Below are positions 25,587 through 34,488 of a stretch of 64,000 bases of DNA, one piece after another; position 1 is the first letter of the stretch, and every line of letters starts with the position of its first letter. This DNA comes from DASSBG01 sp963800395 (GTDB lineage: Bacteria; Pseudomonadota; Gammaproteobacteria; Xanthomonadales; Rhodanobacteraceae). The stretch covers positions 358,228 through 422,227 of the forward strand of contig CAWDBD010000028.1 of assembly GCA_963800395.1 (NCBI GenBank), read 5' to 3'. The notes below the pieces were generated by a model. It saw only the letters and a list, made by a program, of their open reading frames with translations. It had not been told where the DNA came from and did not search any database. The translations under genes were made by a program, and so were the position numbers.

Positions 25587-26563
25587 CCGAGCCAGCGCGT
25601 GATAATCGCCGAGGCCATGGCACGCCCACTGAGAAATGCGCATTCCACGCGCGGGCCCAGACACCAGTCGCCACCGAGCAGCAGTTGGCCGTCGGCAAGA
25701 GCCAGGAAGGGCTGGCCCAACGGTTCGGTCACCATGGCATGGCGCCAGCGGTGAACCTGGGCATCCAGCAGAGTGGGCAAAGGCTGTTCCAGCACCTGGG
25801 CCAGCGCGTCGAGCAACTCGGCGGTGACCGGGTCGGGTGCGTCCTCGAGGTGCGCGGCACTCCATTCGGGGGTCGCATGGACCACCCAGGCCTCGGGCTG
25901 GCTACCGCGCTGCGGGCGCGATCCGTGCCGACACGCCCAGGCCAGCACCGGATGCCCCGGGCGCAAGGCATCCAGCGTGGTATCCAGCGACGCCTGGAAG
26001 CGCGCCATCAATGCCCAGCACGGCGCCATCTGTACCGGCTCCAGCGCCTTGCCGACATCCGCGAGGCCGGCGCAGAGTTCACGCGTCTGCGGCGCCGGTG
26101 CGCTACAGGCAACAACATCGAACAGCTCGCTACCCTCTTCAAGATGCACACGGCAACCATCAGCGCCAGCCTCGACAGCTTGAACGCGTACTCGGGTCCG
26201 CACCTCCATGCCTTTGCTCCAGGTACGCAGACTGCGGCTCATCGAGGGTGTGCCGACGTACCAGCCGACCGCGCCATGCGGCTGTCCCTGCCGCGGCGCC
26301 CACTCGGCCACAGCCCCCGCAGCGCGCAATTCGCGCACTGCCCTGGCAAAGACCGGATCGCGCACGGTGAAAAACTGGGCACCATGGTCCAGAGCCTGTG
26401 CCTGCACGCGCCGACTGGCCATGCGCCCGCCCAGACCACGGCTTTTTTCCAGCACCACCGGTGCCAGGCCGTGACGGGACAGCTCGCGCGCGCAAGACAG
26501 ACCCGTCATGCCAGCACCGATCACCGCCACGCGAGGCGTATCCCTGGAAACTGCATGATCCAT
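25583..26563 (-). CDS. Renalase-like NAD(P)/FAD-dependent oxidoreductase
   Basis: A 326-residue flavoprotein. The N-terminal dinucleotide-binding motif is VAVIGAGMTGLSCARELSRHG, followed by EKSRGLGGRMASRR (the GG motif of amine-oxidase/renalase-type flavoproteins) and DHGAQFFTVRD. The C-terminus holds LLLGGDWCLGPRVECAFLSGRAMA, the FAD-closing motif. Bacterial renalase-like proteins oxidise dihydronicotinamide isomers; the substrate here is not known. ATG at 26563 is preferred over an upstream start because the nucleotide fold begins soon after. The stop codon TAG lies within the CTAG flanking MITE copy 2. It was probably in one unit with the GT1 gene before the insertion. Confidence 0.82.
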   Translation of the reverse strand: MDHAVSRDTPRVAVIGAGMTGLSCARELSRHGLAPVVLEKSRGLGGRMASRRVQAQALDHGAQFFTVRDPVFARAVRELRAAGAVAEWAPRQGQPHGAVGWYVGTPSMSRSLRTWSKGMEVRTRVRVQAVEAGADGCRVHLEEGSELFDVVACSAPAPQTRELCAGLADVGKALEPVQMAPCWALMARFQASLDTTLDALRPGHPVLAWACRHGSRPQRGSQPEAWVVHATPEWSAAHLEDAPDPVTAELLDALAQVLEQPLPTLLDAQVHRWRHAMVTEPLGQPFLALADGQLLLGGDWCLGPRVECAFLSGRAMASAIITRWLG

Positions 26564-26850
26564 GCGTGCAGCATAGGCCGATAACGTCACAAGGCCCAGC
26601 GCGCGTCAATGTGATGGTTCGCGATGACGAACGTGCGGCGTTGCACGGCCGACGCTCACCATGCATCACAGCCCAATCCGGGCGGATCACTCTGACCGAT
26701 GCTCACAGCTTCAATTCACGACCAGCACACTTGAATCGAACAGGCCAAGCTCGCTCGACCTTCGTGTCAGAGGATGCCTGGTCGTCGAACACGTCGGAGA
26801 CCAGGGTGTCGGACTCGGCAGCAGACCACACCAGCCACTCAACCAGAATC

Positions 26851-27014
26851 AGTGATTCTCCCGGACTTGCGCCACTCGGCAACAACGGCGGACCGACCCG
26901 GACCATGGCGCTCCCGCCCACTAGCCCGGCAATCCGCGGATCACCAATTCCACCGTGGATATTGGTGCGTTCGAATTCCGCGTCGACGTCATATTCGCCG
27001 ACGGGTTCGAGTAG
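26851..27014 (+). pseudogene. Relic of the C-terminus of a choice-of-anchor Q/GFE-tail protein
   Basis: Frame 1 at 26851 reads SDSPGLAPLGNNGGPTRTMALPPTSPAI, the standard 'LAPLxNNGGPTxTMALxPxSPAID' block of beta-helix surface proteins. Further on, another frame reads STVDIGAFEFRVDVIFADGFE and stops at 27012-27014. The two halves belong to one ancestral reading frame that has lost sequence and phase between them. Nothing upstream resembles the rest of such a gene. The remainder of 26564-27356 holds no gene that I can support. Confidence 0.7.
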
Positions 27015-27356
27015 AAAGAAAGGAACCGGGACAGATAGTTGTTCACCTTTCTCCAGCAAGCGGCGAAGCCCTGCCTCCTGCGCTCAGTTTGGCTGGCATA
27101 TGCACCGCGCACCGGCAGCGACAGCCATTCGTCTGATATCCCAATGCCCTGCCAAAGCGCGGGTCGAACAGGCACATATGCAGCTGGCTTGGGCATGAGC
27201 CGTTGACCGGCGCAAAAATCAGGGTTTAAAGTGGCTGTAATAAAATCCCTGCCTGCAGCGCCGGAGGAACGCCATCACCTCCTGATCCGTACCGACCTGG
27301 CTGCCCTGTTGACGCCGTAATCCAGGGAAAAACGCCAACATGATGGGACCCCAACG

Positions 27357-28865
27357 ATGCGCAGCTTCACTTTTTTCCTGTTCACTCTCGCTCTCGGCCT
27401 GCCCACAATAGCCAGCGCCGCCGCCGTGGATATCCACGTCACTACCAATGCAGACGCCGGCCCGGGCAGCCTGCGCCAGGCCATCATCGACGGGGACGCG
27501 CTGGGCGCGTCGTATTACCCCAATATCCTCATCGACCTGGACTCGAGCCAGGTCATCAATCTGTCCTCGCCGCTGCCGCAGATGACCAACGGCATCGTCT
27601 ACATCACCGGCAACACCAGTAGCCGCGCGGTCATTGACGGCCAGAATCTTTACCCCATCCTGCGCGCATCAAGCAACACCGCCCTGTTCAGACTTGTCAA
27701 CGTCACGCTGCAGAACGGTTATTCGACCTCATATGGCGCCTGCCTGTCGCTACCCGATACGGCGGGCGCGGCCGAAGTCAGCAACAGCTGGTTCGTGCAC
27801 TGCGTGGCGCAAGGAACCTATGCCGGCGGAGGTGCCATTGACGCGTCGCTGGGAATGAACGTGCATGACTCGACCTTCTATGACAACGCCGTGCGCGGCA
27901 GCGCCATCGTCAATGGCGGTGCCATCCGCCTGTACAGCGCAAACACGTCAGCCTCATTGACTGTCAGCCGCTGTGCCTTCAGCACCAACCTGGCAAGCAC
28001 CAGCAGCAGTCAGTTCGGCCAACCGGCAGAGGGTGGCGCCATCTATGCTCAAGCCGGCGATGTGACCATCACCGACTCGCTGTTCGACGGAAACCAGGCC
28101 CTTGCAGCCAACGCGGTCGGTGCCGCGCACGGTGGTGCGGTGGCCATGTTCAATGCGTCACTGGATGCCATACGCAACAGCTTCAACGCCAATTGGGCTG
28201 ACGCCGGTGGTGCGCTGTATGTCAGCACCACCAATCCGACCAGCAACACCGCAACTCTGGTCAACAACACCTTCACCTTCAACCTGGCCCAGAACGGGGT
28301 CGGTGGTGGCCTGAAGAGCTTCGGCGATGTCACCTTGCGCAACAACACATTTGCGCACAATTCCGCCGACCAAGTCGGCTCCAGCATCGCCGGCTCATAC
28401 TACGCCACCAACCCGGCGCCCGTGGTGGACGCGGCGTGGAACAATCTCGTTGATGGCGGCATGCTCAATCACGACTGGTGCAGCGGCTTCGCCGGTGCCA
28501 CCAGCGCCGGCTACAACATCATGCCGGACTCTCTGTGCGGTTTCGGCAACGGCACAGGTAGCCAGGTGAGGACCGACCTGCATCTCATCGGACTCGGAAG
28601 CACCGGGTCATTCAATGGCGCGACACAGCAATTCGAGCGCTTCCCCGTCGTCTTCCTGGCTGACGGGCCGGCACTGGACGCCGGCAATCCGGCAGCGACC
28701 AGCGACACCACGACCAGTGCGTGCCCGACCACCGACGGCTTCGGCAATCCACGCCCGGCAGACGGCAACGCCGACGGCACCCAACGCTGCGACATAGGCG
28801 CCTACGAGTGGCAACACGAGGCGCCACTGTTCTTCGACGATTTCGAGGATCGAAGCCCGCGCTGA
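27357..28865 (+). CDS. Secreted right-handed beta-helix protein, choice-of-anchor Q type
   Basis: A 502-residue exported protein. The signal peptide is MRSFTFFLFTLALGLPTIASA. The mature start is VDIHVTTNADAGPGSLRQAIIDGDALG, typical of CSLREA-type beta-helix proteins. Repeated turns (GGGAIDAS, EGGAIYAQAGDVTITDSLF, GGALYVST, LVNNTFTFN, LRNNTFAHN) form a parallel beta-helix. The end reads GPALDAGNPA ... PTTDGFGNPRPADG ... RCDIGAYEW and then LFFDDFEDRSPR, a divergent version of the GFE tail. A relic of a similar gene lies just upstream (26851-27014), so this locus may have held tandem paralogues. Function unknown; probably cell-surface or secreted. Confidence 0.85.
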   Translation: MRSFTFFLFTLALGLPTIASAAAVDIHVTTNADAGPGSLRQAIIDGDALGASYYPNILIDLDSSQVINLSSPLPQMTNGIVYITGNTSSRAVIDGQNLYPILRASSNTALFRLVNVTLQNGYSTSYGACLSLPDTAGAAEVSNSWFVHCVAQGTYAGGGAIDASLGMNVHDSTFYDNAVRGSAIVNGGAIRLYSANTSASLTVSRCAFSTNLASTSSSQFGQPAEGGAIYAQAGDVTITDSLFDGNQALAANAVGAAHGGAVAMFNASLDAIRNSFNANWADAGGALYVSTTNPTSNTATLVNNTFTFNLAQNGVGGGLKSFGDVTLRNNTFAHNSADQVGSSIAGSYYATNPAPVVDAAWNNLVDGGMLNHDWCSGFAGATSAGYNIMPDSLCGFGNGTGSQVRTDLHLIGLGSTGSFNGATQQFERFPVVFLADGPALDAGNPAATSDTTTSACPTTDGFGNPRPADGNADGTQRCDIGAYEWQHEAPLFFDDFEDRSPR

Positions 28866-29022
28866 GCCAGCACCGACAACCTGATCCGGCAAATCGGCCA
28901 ATGGTGCCAGTACTGGAATTGGCCAAACCGCTATCCATGCGGTGATCAGTACATCCCTGAATGACCCGATCTGGGCTGGAATCACGTTACATGGGATGCG
29001 AACGCCAGAATGGAGGCAGCTC

Positions 29023-30489
29023 ATGTTCAGATTTGCTCGTTGTTTTAACCACCCCAAGGTTGCTGTGGCACTTGCCCTTGTCACAGCCACTGCCGCGCAG
29101 GCCGCCAATGTCGAGGGGCAACTCGACCCGCATTTCAGCGGTGACGGTCGTACTTATGTCGAATTTTCCACTCAATCCGGTCCTTTTCTGCTGCATGCCA
29201 ACTCGGTGGCAAAGGCCGTGGCGCTGCAAGCCGATGGCAAGACGGTCGTTGCTGGAGACGTGGACCTTGGTGGCGGTCATTGGGGGATCGGCCTGACGCG
29301 GCTCAATGTGGACGGCAGCGTCGACCCCACGTTCGGTACGCTGGGCAAACGCCAGTTCAACTTCTCCAACGCCTCGGTGCACGCCAAGGCCTTGCTGGTC
29401 CAGCCCGACGGCAAGATCGTGGTTGCAGGCTCTTATGAAGCCGATGGCACAGGCAACAGTCAGTTTCTGGCCGTGCGCTTCAATGCCGACGGCGTCAATA
29501 CAGACCCCGGTTTCGGCCTGTTCGGCTACTACCTTGTGGACTTCGGTAGTGGCGCCGATGTCGCCAACAGCGTGGCACTGGCCGGCGATGGCAGTCTGTT
29601 CCTGGCTGGCTACATGACCTCTGCGGTGCCGGATCTGGACTTCGGCCTCGCCAAGCTCAAAGCCAACGGAGTCGTCGACACCGCTTTCGGCACCCAGGGA
29701 CTTGTGCAGATCTATTTCGATCAGGGTGGTGACTTCGACGATGCTGCCAGTTCGGTCGCAATCCAGTCCGATGGCAAGGTTGTTGTGGCGGGAAGCGTGC
29801 GCCGGGCCACAGGCGAAAACGAGTTCGGCCTGGCCCGCGTGGACGCTGGCACAGGTGCCTATGACACGAGCTTCGGCAATCTTGCTGGTCGGACGGGTCT
29901 TTCAGTGCTTAGCCTGCACAGTGCCGGAACCGCCTGCTACGACGATGCCGAAGCGCTTGCGATCAACGAGATATCTTTCCGCACGATCTATGTTGGCGGC
30001 ACACATTGCGCCCTGGCTTCAGGTGCCACTGCCGCCGTGGCGGCTTTTGGCGACGACGGCAAACTGGCGACCGTGTTCAATAGCGGCAGCGGTGCCGAAT
30101 ATGTGGATCTTTATTCCGGCTACAACACACAGGAAGGCAGCACGATGGTGTTGCAGAGCCAGGGACCATTCCTGCCCAAGGTCATCATCGCCGGCAGCGG
30201 TCGCAGCACAACGTTCAACAACAACCGGGACTTCCTGATGGCACGTACGGATTACCAGGGCAACATTGACACCCTGTTCGGCAATGCCGGCCACCAGGCT
30301 GTGTACTTCAACGCCGTGGGCGGTGGCCTGGGCGACGATATCGTGCATGCAGCAGCCATGTCAGGCGAAGGCTACCTGATTCTTGCCGGGTCGCGGCAGG
30401 CCAACAGCGCCGGCGACTACGATTTCGCCATCGCCAGGCTTCTGGTCGGCGACAGCATTTTCCGCAATGGCTTTGAAATGCAGTTCTGA
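29023..30489 (+). CDS. Secreted delta-60 repeat protein with GFE tail
   Basis: A 488-residue exported protein. The signal peptide (HPKVAVALALVTATAAQAA) is preceded by GGAGGCAGCTC before ATG at 29023, so that start is preferred over an upstream one. The body is a series of about 55-60-residue repeats of the type 'ALQxDGKxVVAGxxxxxxxxxxxLxRLNxDGSVDPTFGxxG', as in KIVVAGSYEADGTG, KVVVAGSVRRATGE and LIVNGRS-free variants later in the chain. This is the delta-60 repeat family, which probably folds as a beta-propeller-like array. The C-terminus is DSIFRNGFEMQF. It lies 157 bp after the beta-helix gene, but each has its own leader. Confidence 0.85.
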   Translation: MFRFARCFNHPKVAVALALVTATAAQAANVEGQLDPHFSGDGRTYVEFSTQSGPFLLHANSVAKAVALQADGKTVVAGDVDLGGGHWGIGLTRLNVDGSVDPTFGTLGKRQFNFSNASVHAKALLVQPDGKIVVAGSYEADGTGNSQFLAVRFNADGVNTDPGFGLFGYYLVDFGSGADVANSVALAGDGSLFLAGYMTSAVPDLDFGLAKLKANGVVDTAFGTQGLVQIYFDQGGDFDDAASSVAIQSDGKVVVAGSVRRATGENEFGLARVDAGTGAYDTSFGNLAGRTGLSVLSLHSAGTACYDDAEALAINEISFRTIYVGGTHCALASGATAAVAAFGDDGKLATVFNSGSGAEYVDLYSGYNTQEGSTMVLQSQGPFLPKVIIAGSGRSTTFNNNRDFLMARTDYQGNIDTLFGNAGHQAVYFNAVGGGLGDDIVHAAAMSGEGYLILAGSRQANSAGDYDFAIARLLVGDSIFRNGFEMQF

Positions 30490-30512
30490 GCTGCTCGCGG
30501 GTACCATCTGGC

Positions 30513-30546
30513 TGGCGGCGGAAACCACACCCGGTTGCCGCCGCCA
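30513..30546 (+). terminator. Possible terminator hairpin after the delta-60 gene
   Basis: TGGCGGCGG (30513-30521) pairs with CCGCCGCCA (30538-30546), with an inner AACC/GGTT extension. There is no T-run, so it is at best a weak or Rho-assisted terminator. Confidence 0.4.
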
Positions 30547-30621
30547 CCGTAGCCAATCGCATACGCCAGTTTCATGGCGTTTTCATGCAGTGGCCGGCAG
30601 CGTGAATGGCCAGAGCGGGGA

Positions 30622-31311
30622 TCAAACGAAGTCCCTCTTCCTGCCTTGAAACAACAGGGCCGCGGAGATCATGACCACGGCCACCAGCGCCTGGGCGAGG
30701 ACAATGCCAACCGCTGTCGTGTTCCAGACCATCACTTCACCGTGCATGTAGCTTGAAACCGGGTCCAGATAGGCAATGACCCACAGGTAGCCGGAGGTAC
30801 CCATCTCGAACAGCGCGATGGCAAGAACAGTCAAACCCATCGACTGGCGCCACAACGCGACACTGAGAATGCCGATGTAGGAAACAAACACCCCCAGAAG
30901 CACCATGAACACGAAGGGAATCGTTCCTGACGGGAAGAAACCGCGCCCGAATGCGAAATAGTAGGCGATACCGCTGATCGCCACCCAGAATGCACCGAAC
31001 ACGCCGATGTTGATCAACACCTTGGCGATAGTGAACTGTTTAGGCGTGACTGGCAGGCTCATGATGAATGCCTGCGTCGATTTTTCCTTCTCGAAGACCA
31101 CCGTGGTCATCAGCAACACCATGCCGCAGGTGGCAGCGGGCGAGATGAGCAGAAGAAAGGCAATGTTGACCAGCGCCCACCCGGGCACGCGACCAAACAA
31201 CAGGCTGATGGCGGCAACCCCGGCGAGACTCAAAAGGCAGAACACCCCGATCATCCTGCGCGAGATCATGAAATCCTTTCGGACAAGCTGGGGAATTATC
31301 GAGGTAGTCAC
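30622..31311 (-). CDS. ABC-2 type transporter permease
   Basis: A 229-residue membrane protein with about six membrane helices in the pattern of ABC-2 permeases that pair with YtrA-controlled ATPases. It starts MTTSIIPQLVRKDFMISRRM and contains the cytoplasmic motif FEKEKSTQAFIMSLPVTPKQFTIAK, the coupling region of this permease group. The start is GTG at 31311, overlapping the ATPase stop (GTGA). It forms an operon with the ATPase and the GntR regulator upstream. The substrate is unknown; such systems often export or resist cell-envelope-active compounds. Confidence 0.85.
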   Translation of the reverse strand: MTTSIIPQLVRKDFMISRRMIGVFCLLSLAGVAAISLLFGRVPGWALVNIAFLLLISPAATCGMVLLMTTVVFEKEKSTQAFIMSLPVTPKQFTIAKVLINIGVFGAFWVAISGIAYYFAFGRGFFPSGTIPFVFMVLLGVFVSYIGILSVALWRQSMGLTVLAIALFEMGTSGYLWVIAYLDPVSSYMHGEVMVWNTTAVGIVLAQALVAVVMISAALLFQGRKRDFV

Positions 31312-32219
31312 GATACGGCCTCCTTTTTGATATTCGCTTGCGCGTGCAGGACATTGCTCAGGAAGATTTCTTCCAGCGTCAGTCGCTCGACGGCATCAAC
31401 GCGCAGCCCCGAATGCGCCAATTGATCGGCAACCGAATCCTGATAGTGATCGACCGTGACGCTGCACAGCCGACCGCTTTGCTGCACTACCTTGATGTTG
31501 GGCAGATCCGGTAGCGGGTTGCTCTCCTGGTTGGTCAGACGAATCCGCCGCCACCCGTCCATGAATTCCTCCTTGTTGCAGGACTCGATGATGCGGCCGT
31601 CGTAGATGAAGGTGATGTAGTCCGAAATCTGTTCCACATCCAGGGTGTTGTGCGACGAGAACAGGATCGAGTGGGCCTCGTCCGCGAGCGCATTCATCAT
31701 TTCGTCGATCACTTCCTTGCGCACGGCCGGATCCAGCCCGGTGGTGGGCTCGTCGAACACCAGCAGCTTCGGGCGACGCGCCAGTGCCAGCAGCAAGGTC
31801 GCCTTGATCCTCTGCCCGTGCGACAGGCCCTTGACCTTCTGCTCTTTCTTCAGGTCGAAGCTGCGCAGCAGGGTGCGCGCGTAGTCGCCATCCCATGAAT
31901 CGAAAATGGATCGGACAAACTCCATGTGAAACTCGATGGTTTCGCTTTCGTAAAGGCGCATGTCCTCGGCCACAAAGCCGATACTGCGCTTCGCGGCCAC
32001 CTGTTCGGCGGGCATCGCGTGGCCCAGCACCCTGACAGAACCGCTGTCGGGATCCAGCAAGCCCATAACCATGCGCAGAATGGTCGACTTGCCGGCACCG
32101 TTGGGGCCTACCAGACCCATCACGGTGCCCTGCTCGACCTCAAGGTCGACATGGCGCAAGGCGAAATGCGGATAGCGCTTGTTGAGGTTCCTGCATTCTA
32201 CAGCCAGTGGCTGGCTCAT
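31308..32219 (-). CDS. ABC transporter ATP-binding protein
   Basis: A 303-residue ATPase: Walker A GPNGAGKST, Q-loop region GFVAEDMRLYESE, signature LSHGQ, Walker B LLVFDEP with catalytic Glu, and H-loop SSHNTLDVEQ. The C-terminal ~70 residues form an extra domain found in ATPases of ABC-2 exporters. It sits 15 bp downstream of the GntR gene and overlaps the permease gene. It powers the exporter whose substrate is unknown. Confidence 0.9.
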   Translation of the reverse strand: MSQPLAVECRNLNKRYPHFALRHVDLEVEQGTVMGLVGPNGAGKSTILRMVMGLLDPDSGSVRVLGHAMPAEQVAAKRSIGFVAEDMRLYESETIEFHMEFVRSIFDSWDGDYARTLLRSFDLKKEQKVKGLSHGQRIKATLLLALARRPKLLVFDEPTTGLDPAVRKEVIDEMMNALADEAHSILFSSHNTLDVEQISDYITFIYDGRIIESCNKEEFMDGWRRIRLTNQESNPLPDLPNIKVVQQSGRLCSVTVDHYQDSVADQLAHSGLRVDAVERLTLEEIFLSNVLHAQANIKKEAVS

Positions 32220-32234
32220 TTCGTCAACTCCTCA

Positions 32235-32600
32235 TCACGTGTATTTCTTGAGCATCTGCAATAGCTCGCTTTCGGGTATCGCGAGCGATTCGGCCAATTT
32301 GCCGGCCTTTGCCAGATGCTCCGCCAGTTCTTCCCTTTGCAACTTTTCCATGTCCAGCGAACCGTTGACCCAGGTTCCTTTGCCTTGCTGGGTCACGATC
32401 ACGTCCTCGCGTCCCAGCTCCAGATAGGCGCGTTTGATCGTGATAACGCTGACCTTGATATCCGCCGCCAGCTCGCGCACGGACGGCAAAGGCGCATCTG
32501 GCGGCCAGTCGCCCACCGCGATCCGCTGCCTGATCTGATCCATGATCTGCTGGTACATGGGCCGCTTGTCCGCTTGCGAGAAGACGAATCCATATTTCAT
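32235..32600 (-). CDS. GntR family regulator, YtrA subfamily
   Basis: A 121-residue protein with an N-terminal GntR winged helix (PMYQQIMDQIRQRIAVGDWPPDAPLPSVRELAADIKVSVITIKRAYLELGREDVIVTQQGKGTWV) and only a short helical tail, the YtrA pattern. YtrA-type repressors control adjacent ABC transporter genes. ATG at 32600 has no ribosome-binding site. The -10 box of a good promoter ends six bases upstream of it, so the mRNA is predicted to be leaderless. It heads the GntR-ATPase-permease operon. Confidence 0.88.
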   Translation of the reverse strand: MKYGFVFSQADKRPMYQQIMDQIRQRIAVGDWPPDAPLPSVRELAADIKVSVITIKRAYLELGREDVIVTQQGKGTWVNGSLDMEKLQREELAEHLAKAGKLAESLAIPESELLQMLKKYT

Positions 32601-32634
32601 ATACACAGTATACACAGTTGATACCTGTTTGCAA
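32600..32634 (-). promoter_or_regulatory. Leaderless promoter with tandem 9-bp operator repeat
   Basis: On the minus strand the -35 box TTGCAA (32634-32629) and -10 box TATACT (32612-32607) are 16 bp apart. The start ATG follows after six bases, placing +1 at the A of ATG. The sequence CTGTGTATA occurs twice in tandem (32617-32600), spans the -10 box and reaches the start codon. It is the likely YtrA-type operator. The 32635-32963 stretch beyond it holds no gene I can see. Confidence 0.65.
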
Positions 32635-32963
32635 TCCCTTGCTCTGTGTGGGGGCGCTGGGCTGGGTGAAGTCAATATCCGGCACCCTTCGCATGGCGAG
32701 GCCAAAACACCCCAGTGGAAACGTATCTGGCATGAACGGAAGGTCGCCCCGCCCGCCTGCGGGACACGGAAAAGCCTGACCGAAGGTGGCGCGGTGAAAG
32801 CTTTTTCCTGCGTGCCCTTTTTCAGTCTCGCCGCGAAACGTACACGGCAGCATCGGCTTCAATAGCGGGGGCCTCATCTGGACATGGACGGAGAGCTCGT
32901 CTAGATTGGACAGGCGCAGCCGCCGAACAGCCGACGGGGCATTCCACCAGAACGGAGCTGACG

Positions 32964-33662
32964 GTGACGATTTCACGTGACTCAGATGGCTTCAGGCTTC
33001 GCGGCCTGGACATGACGCGTATCGAGACGTTCACCGATGCAGCATTCGCTTTTGCGCTGACGCTGCTGGTCATCTCGCTCGATCCGCCCACCACCATGCA
33101 GTCGCTGACGGCCGCGCTCATGCATGTGCCCGGTTTTGTGCTGGGCGCCACCCTTCTCATGGTGTTCTGGAACGGACACCATCGCTGGAGCCGGCGCTAC
33201 GGTCTGGACGATGGCAGCACGATAGTGCTCAGTTGCGTGCTCGTGTTCACGGTCCTGGTATTCGTCTACCCGCTGCGCTTCATGGTCAGCGCCGTCACCG
33301 GCTTCACCGCGAGCCTGACCGGACTGCCGGTCGGACCCGATGCGCGCACGCTGGGCATTGCCGGCGTGGAAGACGTCAACCAGATGTTCGTGATCTACGG
33401 CATCGGCTTCATGTCGATGTCGATCGCAATCACGTTGCTGAACCTGCACGCGTGGCGGCGACGCGATGCACTGGATCTGAATCCGTTCGAGCGCGTCGAA
33501 ACGCGCTTCGAACTTGGCAAGTGGGGCATCATGTTCCTTGCCGGGCTGCTTTCGACAGCCACCGCCGCCGCGTTTCCACACGCCTGGCCGACTGCTGGCT
33601 GGGTCTACGCCCCACTCGGAATCATGATTCCGCTGTACGGGCGATACATCCGGCAAACGTAA
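32964..33662 (+). CDS. TMEM175 family (DUF1211) potassium-channel-like membrane protein
   Basis: A 232-residue membrane protein with about six helices. The first helix carries the family signature MTRIETFTDAAFAFALTLLVISL (R-x-E-x-F-x-D-A-x-F-A-x-x-x-T-L-L). Bacterial TMEM175 homologues form K+-selective channels with the FSD-type motif lining the pore; here the motif reads FTD. The next helices hold GHHRWSRRYG. The start is GTG at 32964 with GGAGCTGAC upstream. The gene stands alone, convergent with the DUF2269-like gene. Confidence 0.82.
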   Translation: MTISRDSDGFRLRGLDMTRIETFTDAAFAFALTLLVISLDPPTTMQSLTAALMHVPGFVLGATLLMVFWNGHHRWSRRYGLDDGSTIVLSCVLVFTVLVFVYPLRFMVSAVTGFTASLTGLPVGPDARTLGIAGVEDVNQMFVIYGIGFMSMSIAITLLNLHAWRRRDALDLNPFERVETRFELGKWGIMFLAGLLSTATAAAFPHAWPTAGWVYAPLGIMIPLYGRYIRQT

Positions 33663-33730
33663 GGAAGGAATGGCGTCCGGTCAATTTCCTGCTGGATACA
33701 GCAGATCGGACTGACCCGGAGTCAATCTAC

Positions 33731-34294
33731 TCAACCCGCTTTTTCGGCAACAGCCTGTTGCTTCATGCCCGGCACCAGGGTGAACGCCATGCCGATCACC
33801 AGCAGGACGGCCATCCCGCTCAGCTCCACCCAGTTGCCGGACATCGGCTTCAGCACCATGTCGGCCACCACCAGCGTCAGGATCACATAGTCGAAGCGCA
33901 CGATCGTCAGAAGATTGTCGGCGAAAGGCACCAGTGCCGGGTTGTCCTTGCCCTTGGCTGCACCCATGGCCGAGAGTTTCTCGGCACGCGGCTTGATCAG
34001 CAATACGCCGTTGAGGAAGGTCGCCACGAAACCCGCCAGTCCAAGGCTCACCCACAACTGCGAAAACTCTCCGCCGATCCAGGCAGTGATGACGCCAGAC
34101 GCGACCGTCAGCAATGACACCGGCACGAACAGCGGTGGTCCGAGAAGCGCGACGATATCCACCACAGCCATTGCGCCGCCGGGTCCGTGTTTGCGGCGCG
34201 CGATCTCTGCCGCAAACAGCAGGGTGAATCCACCACCTACCCAGATGATGGCAAAGAAAACATGCAACAGTTCAACCAGCGCATACCCGTTCAT
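33731..34294 (-). CDS. DUF2269-like integral membrane protein
   Basis: A 187-residue protein with five predicted membrane helices. The N-terminus MNGYALVELLHVFFAIIWVGGGFTLL is characteristic of DUF2269 and related CopD-like membrane proteins, with a His in the first helix. ATG at 34294 is preceded by GAGGGA. No partner gene is close: the GST gene is 195 bp further right on the same strand. Function unknown. Confidence 0.72.
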   Translation of the reverse strand: MNGYALVELLHVFFAIIWVGGGFTLLFAAEIARRKHGPGGAMAVVDIVALLGPPLFVPVSLLTVASGVITAWIGGEFSQLWVSLGLAGFVATFLNGVLLIKPRAEKLSAMGAAKGKDNPALVPFADNLLTIVRFDYVILTLVVADMVLKPMSGNWVELSGMAVLLVIGMAFTLVPGMKQQAVAEKAG

Positions 34295-34488
34295 TGATAT
34301 GTCCCTCCCGAGGTCAACAAGCACACCCGTGCCTGCCTGAACAATTCATTCCAGACCAGAAACCTTTCTGCTGTCTTGCACGCGTCATTACGCAGACCGG
34401 TTCATCGGGCCATGATTGAAATGAATCTGAGACCCGCTCCCGCACAGGAGCAGGTGAACCTGACCTGCGCGGCGGCGGCAGAGCCTGA

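Noticed and set aside
28896..28924. Inverted repeat GGCCAAT/ATTGGCC with CCAGTACTGG inside, before the delta-60 gene
   Set aside because: The two dyads are not co-centred and there is no T-run. It could be an operator or chance, so it was not listed as a feature.
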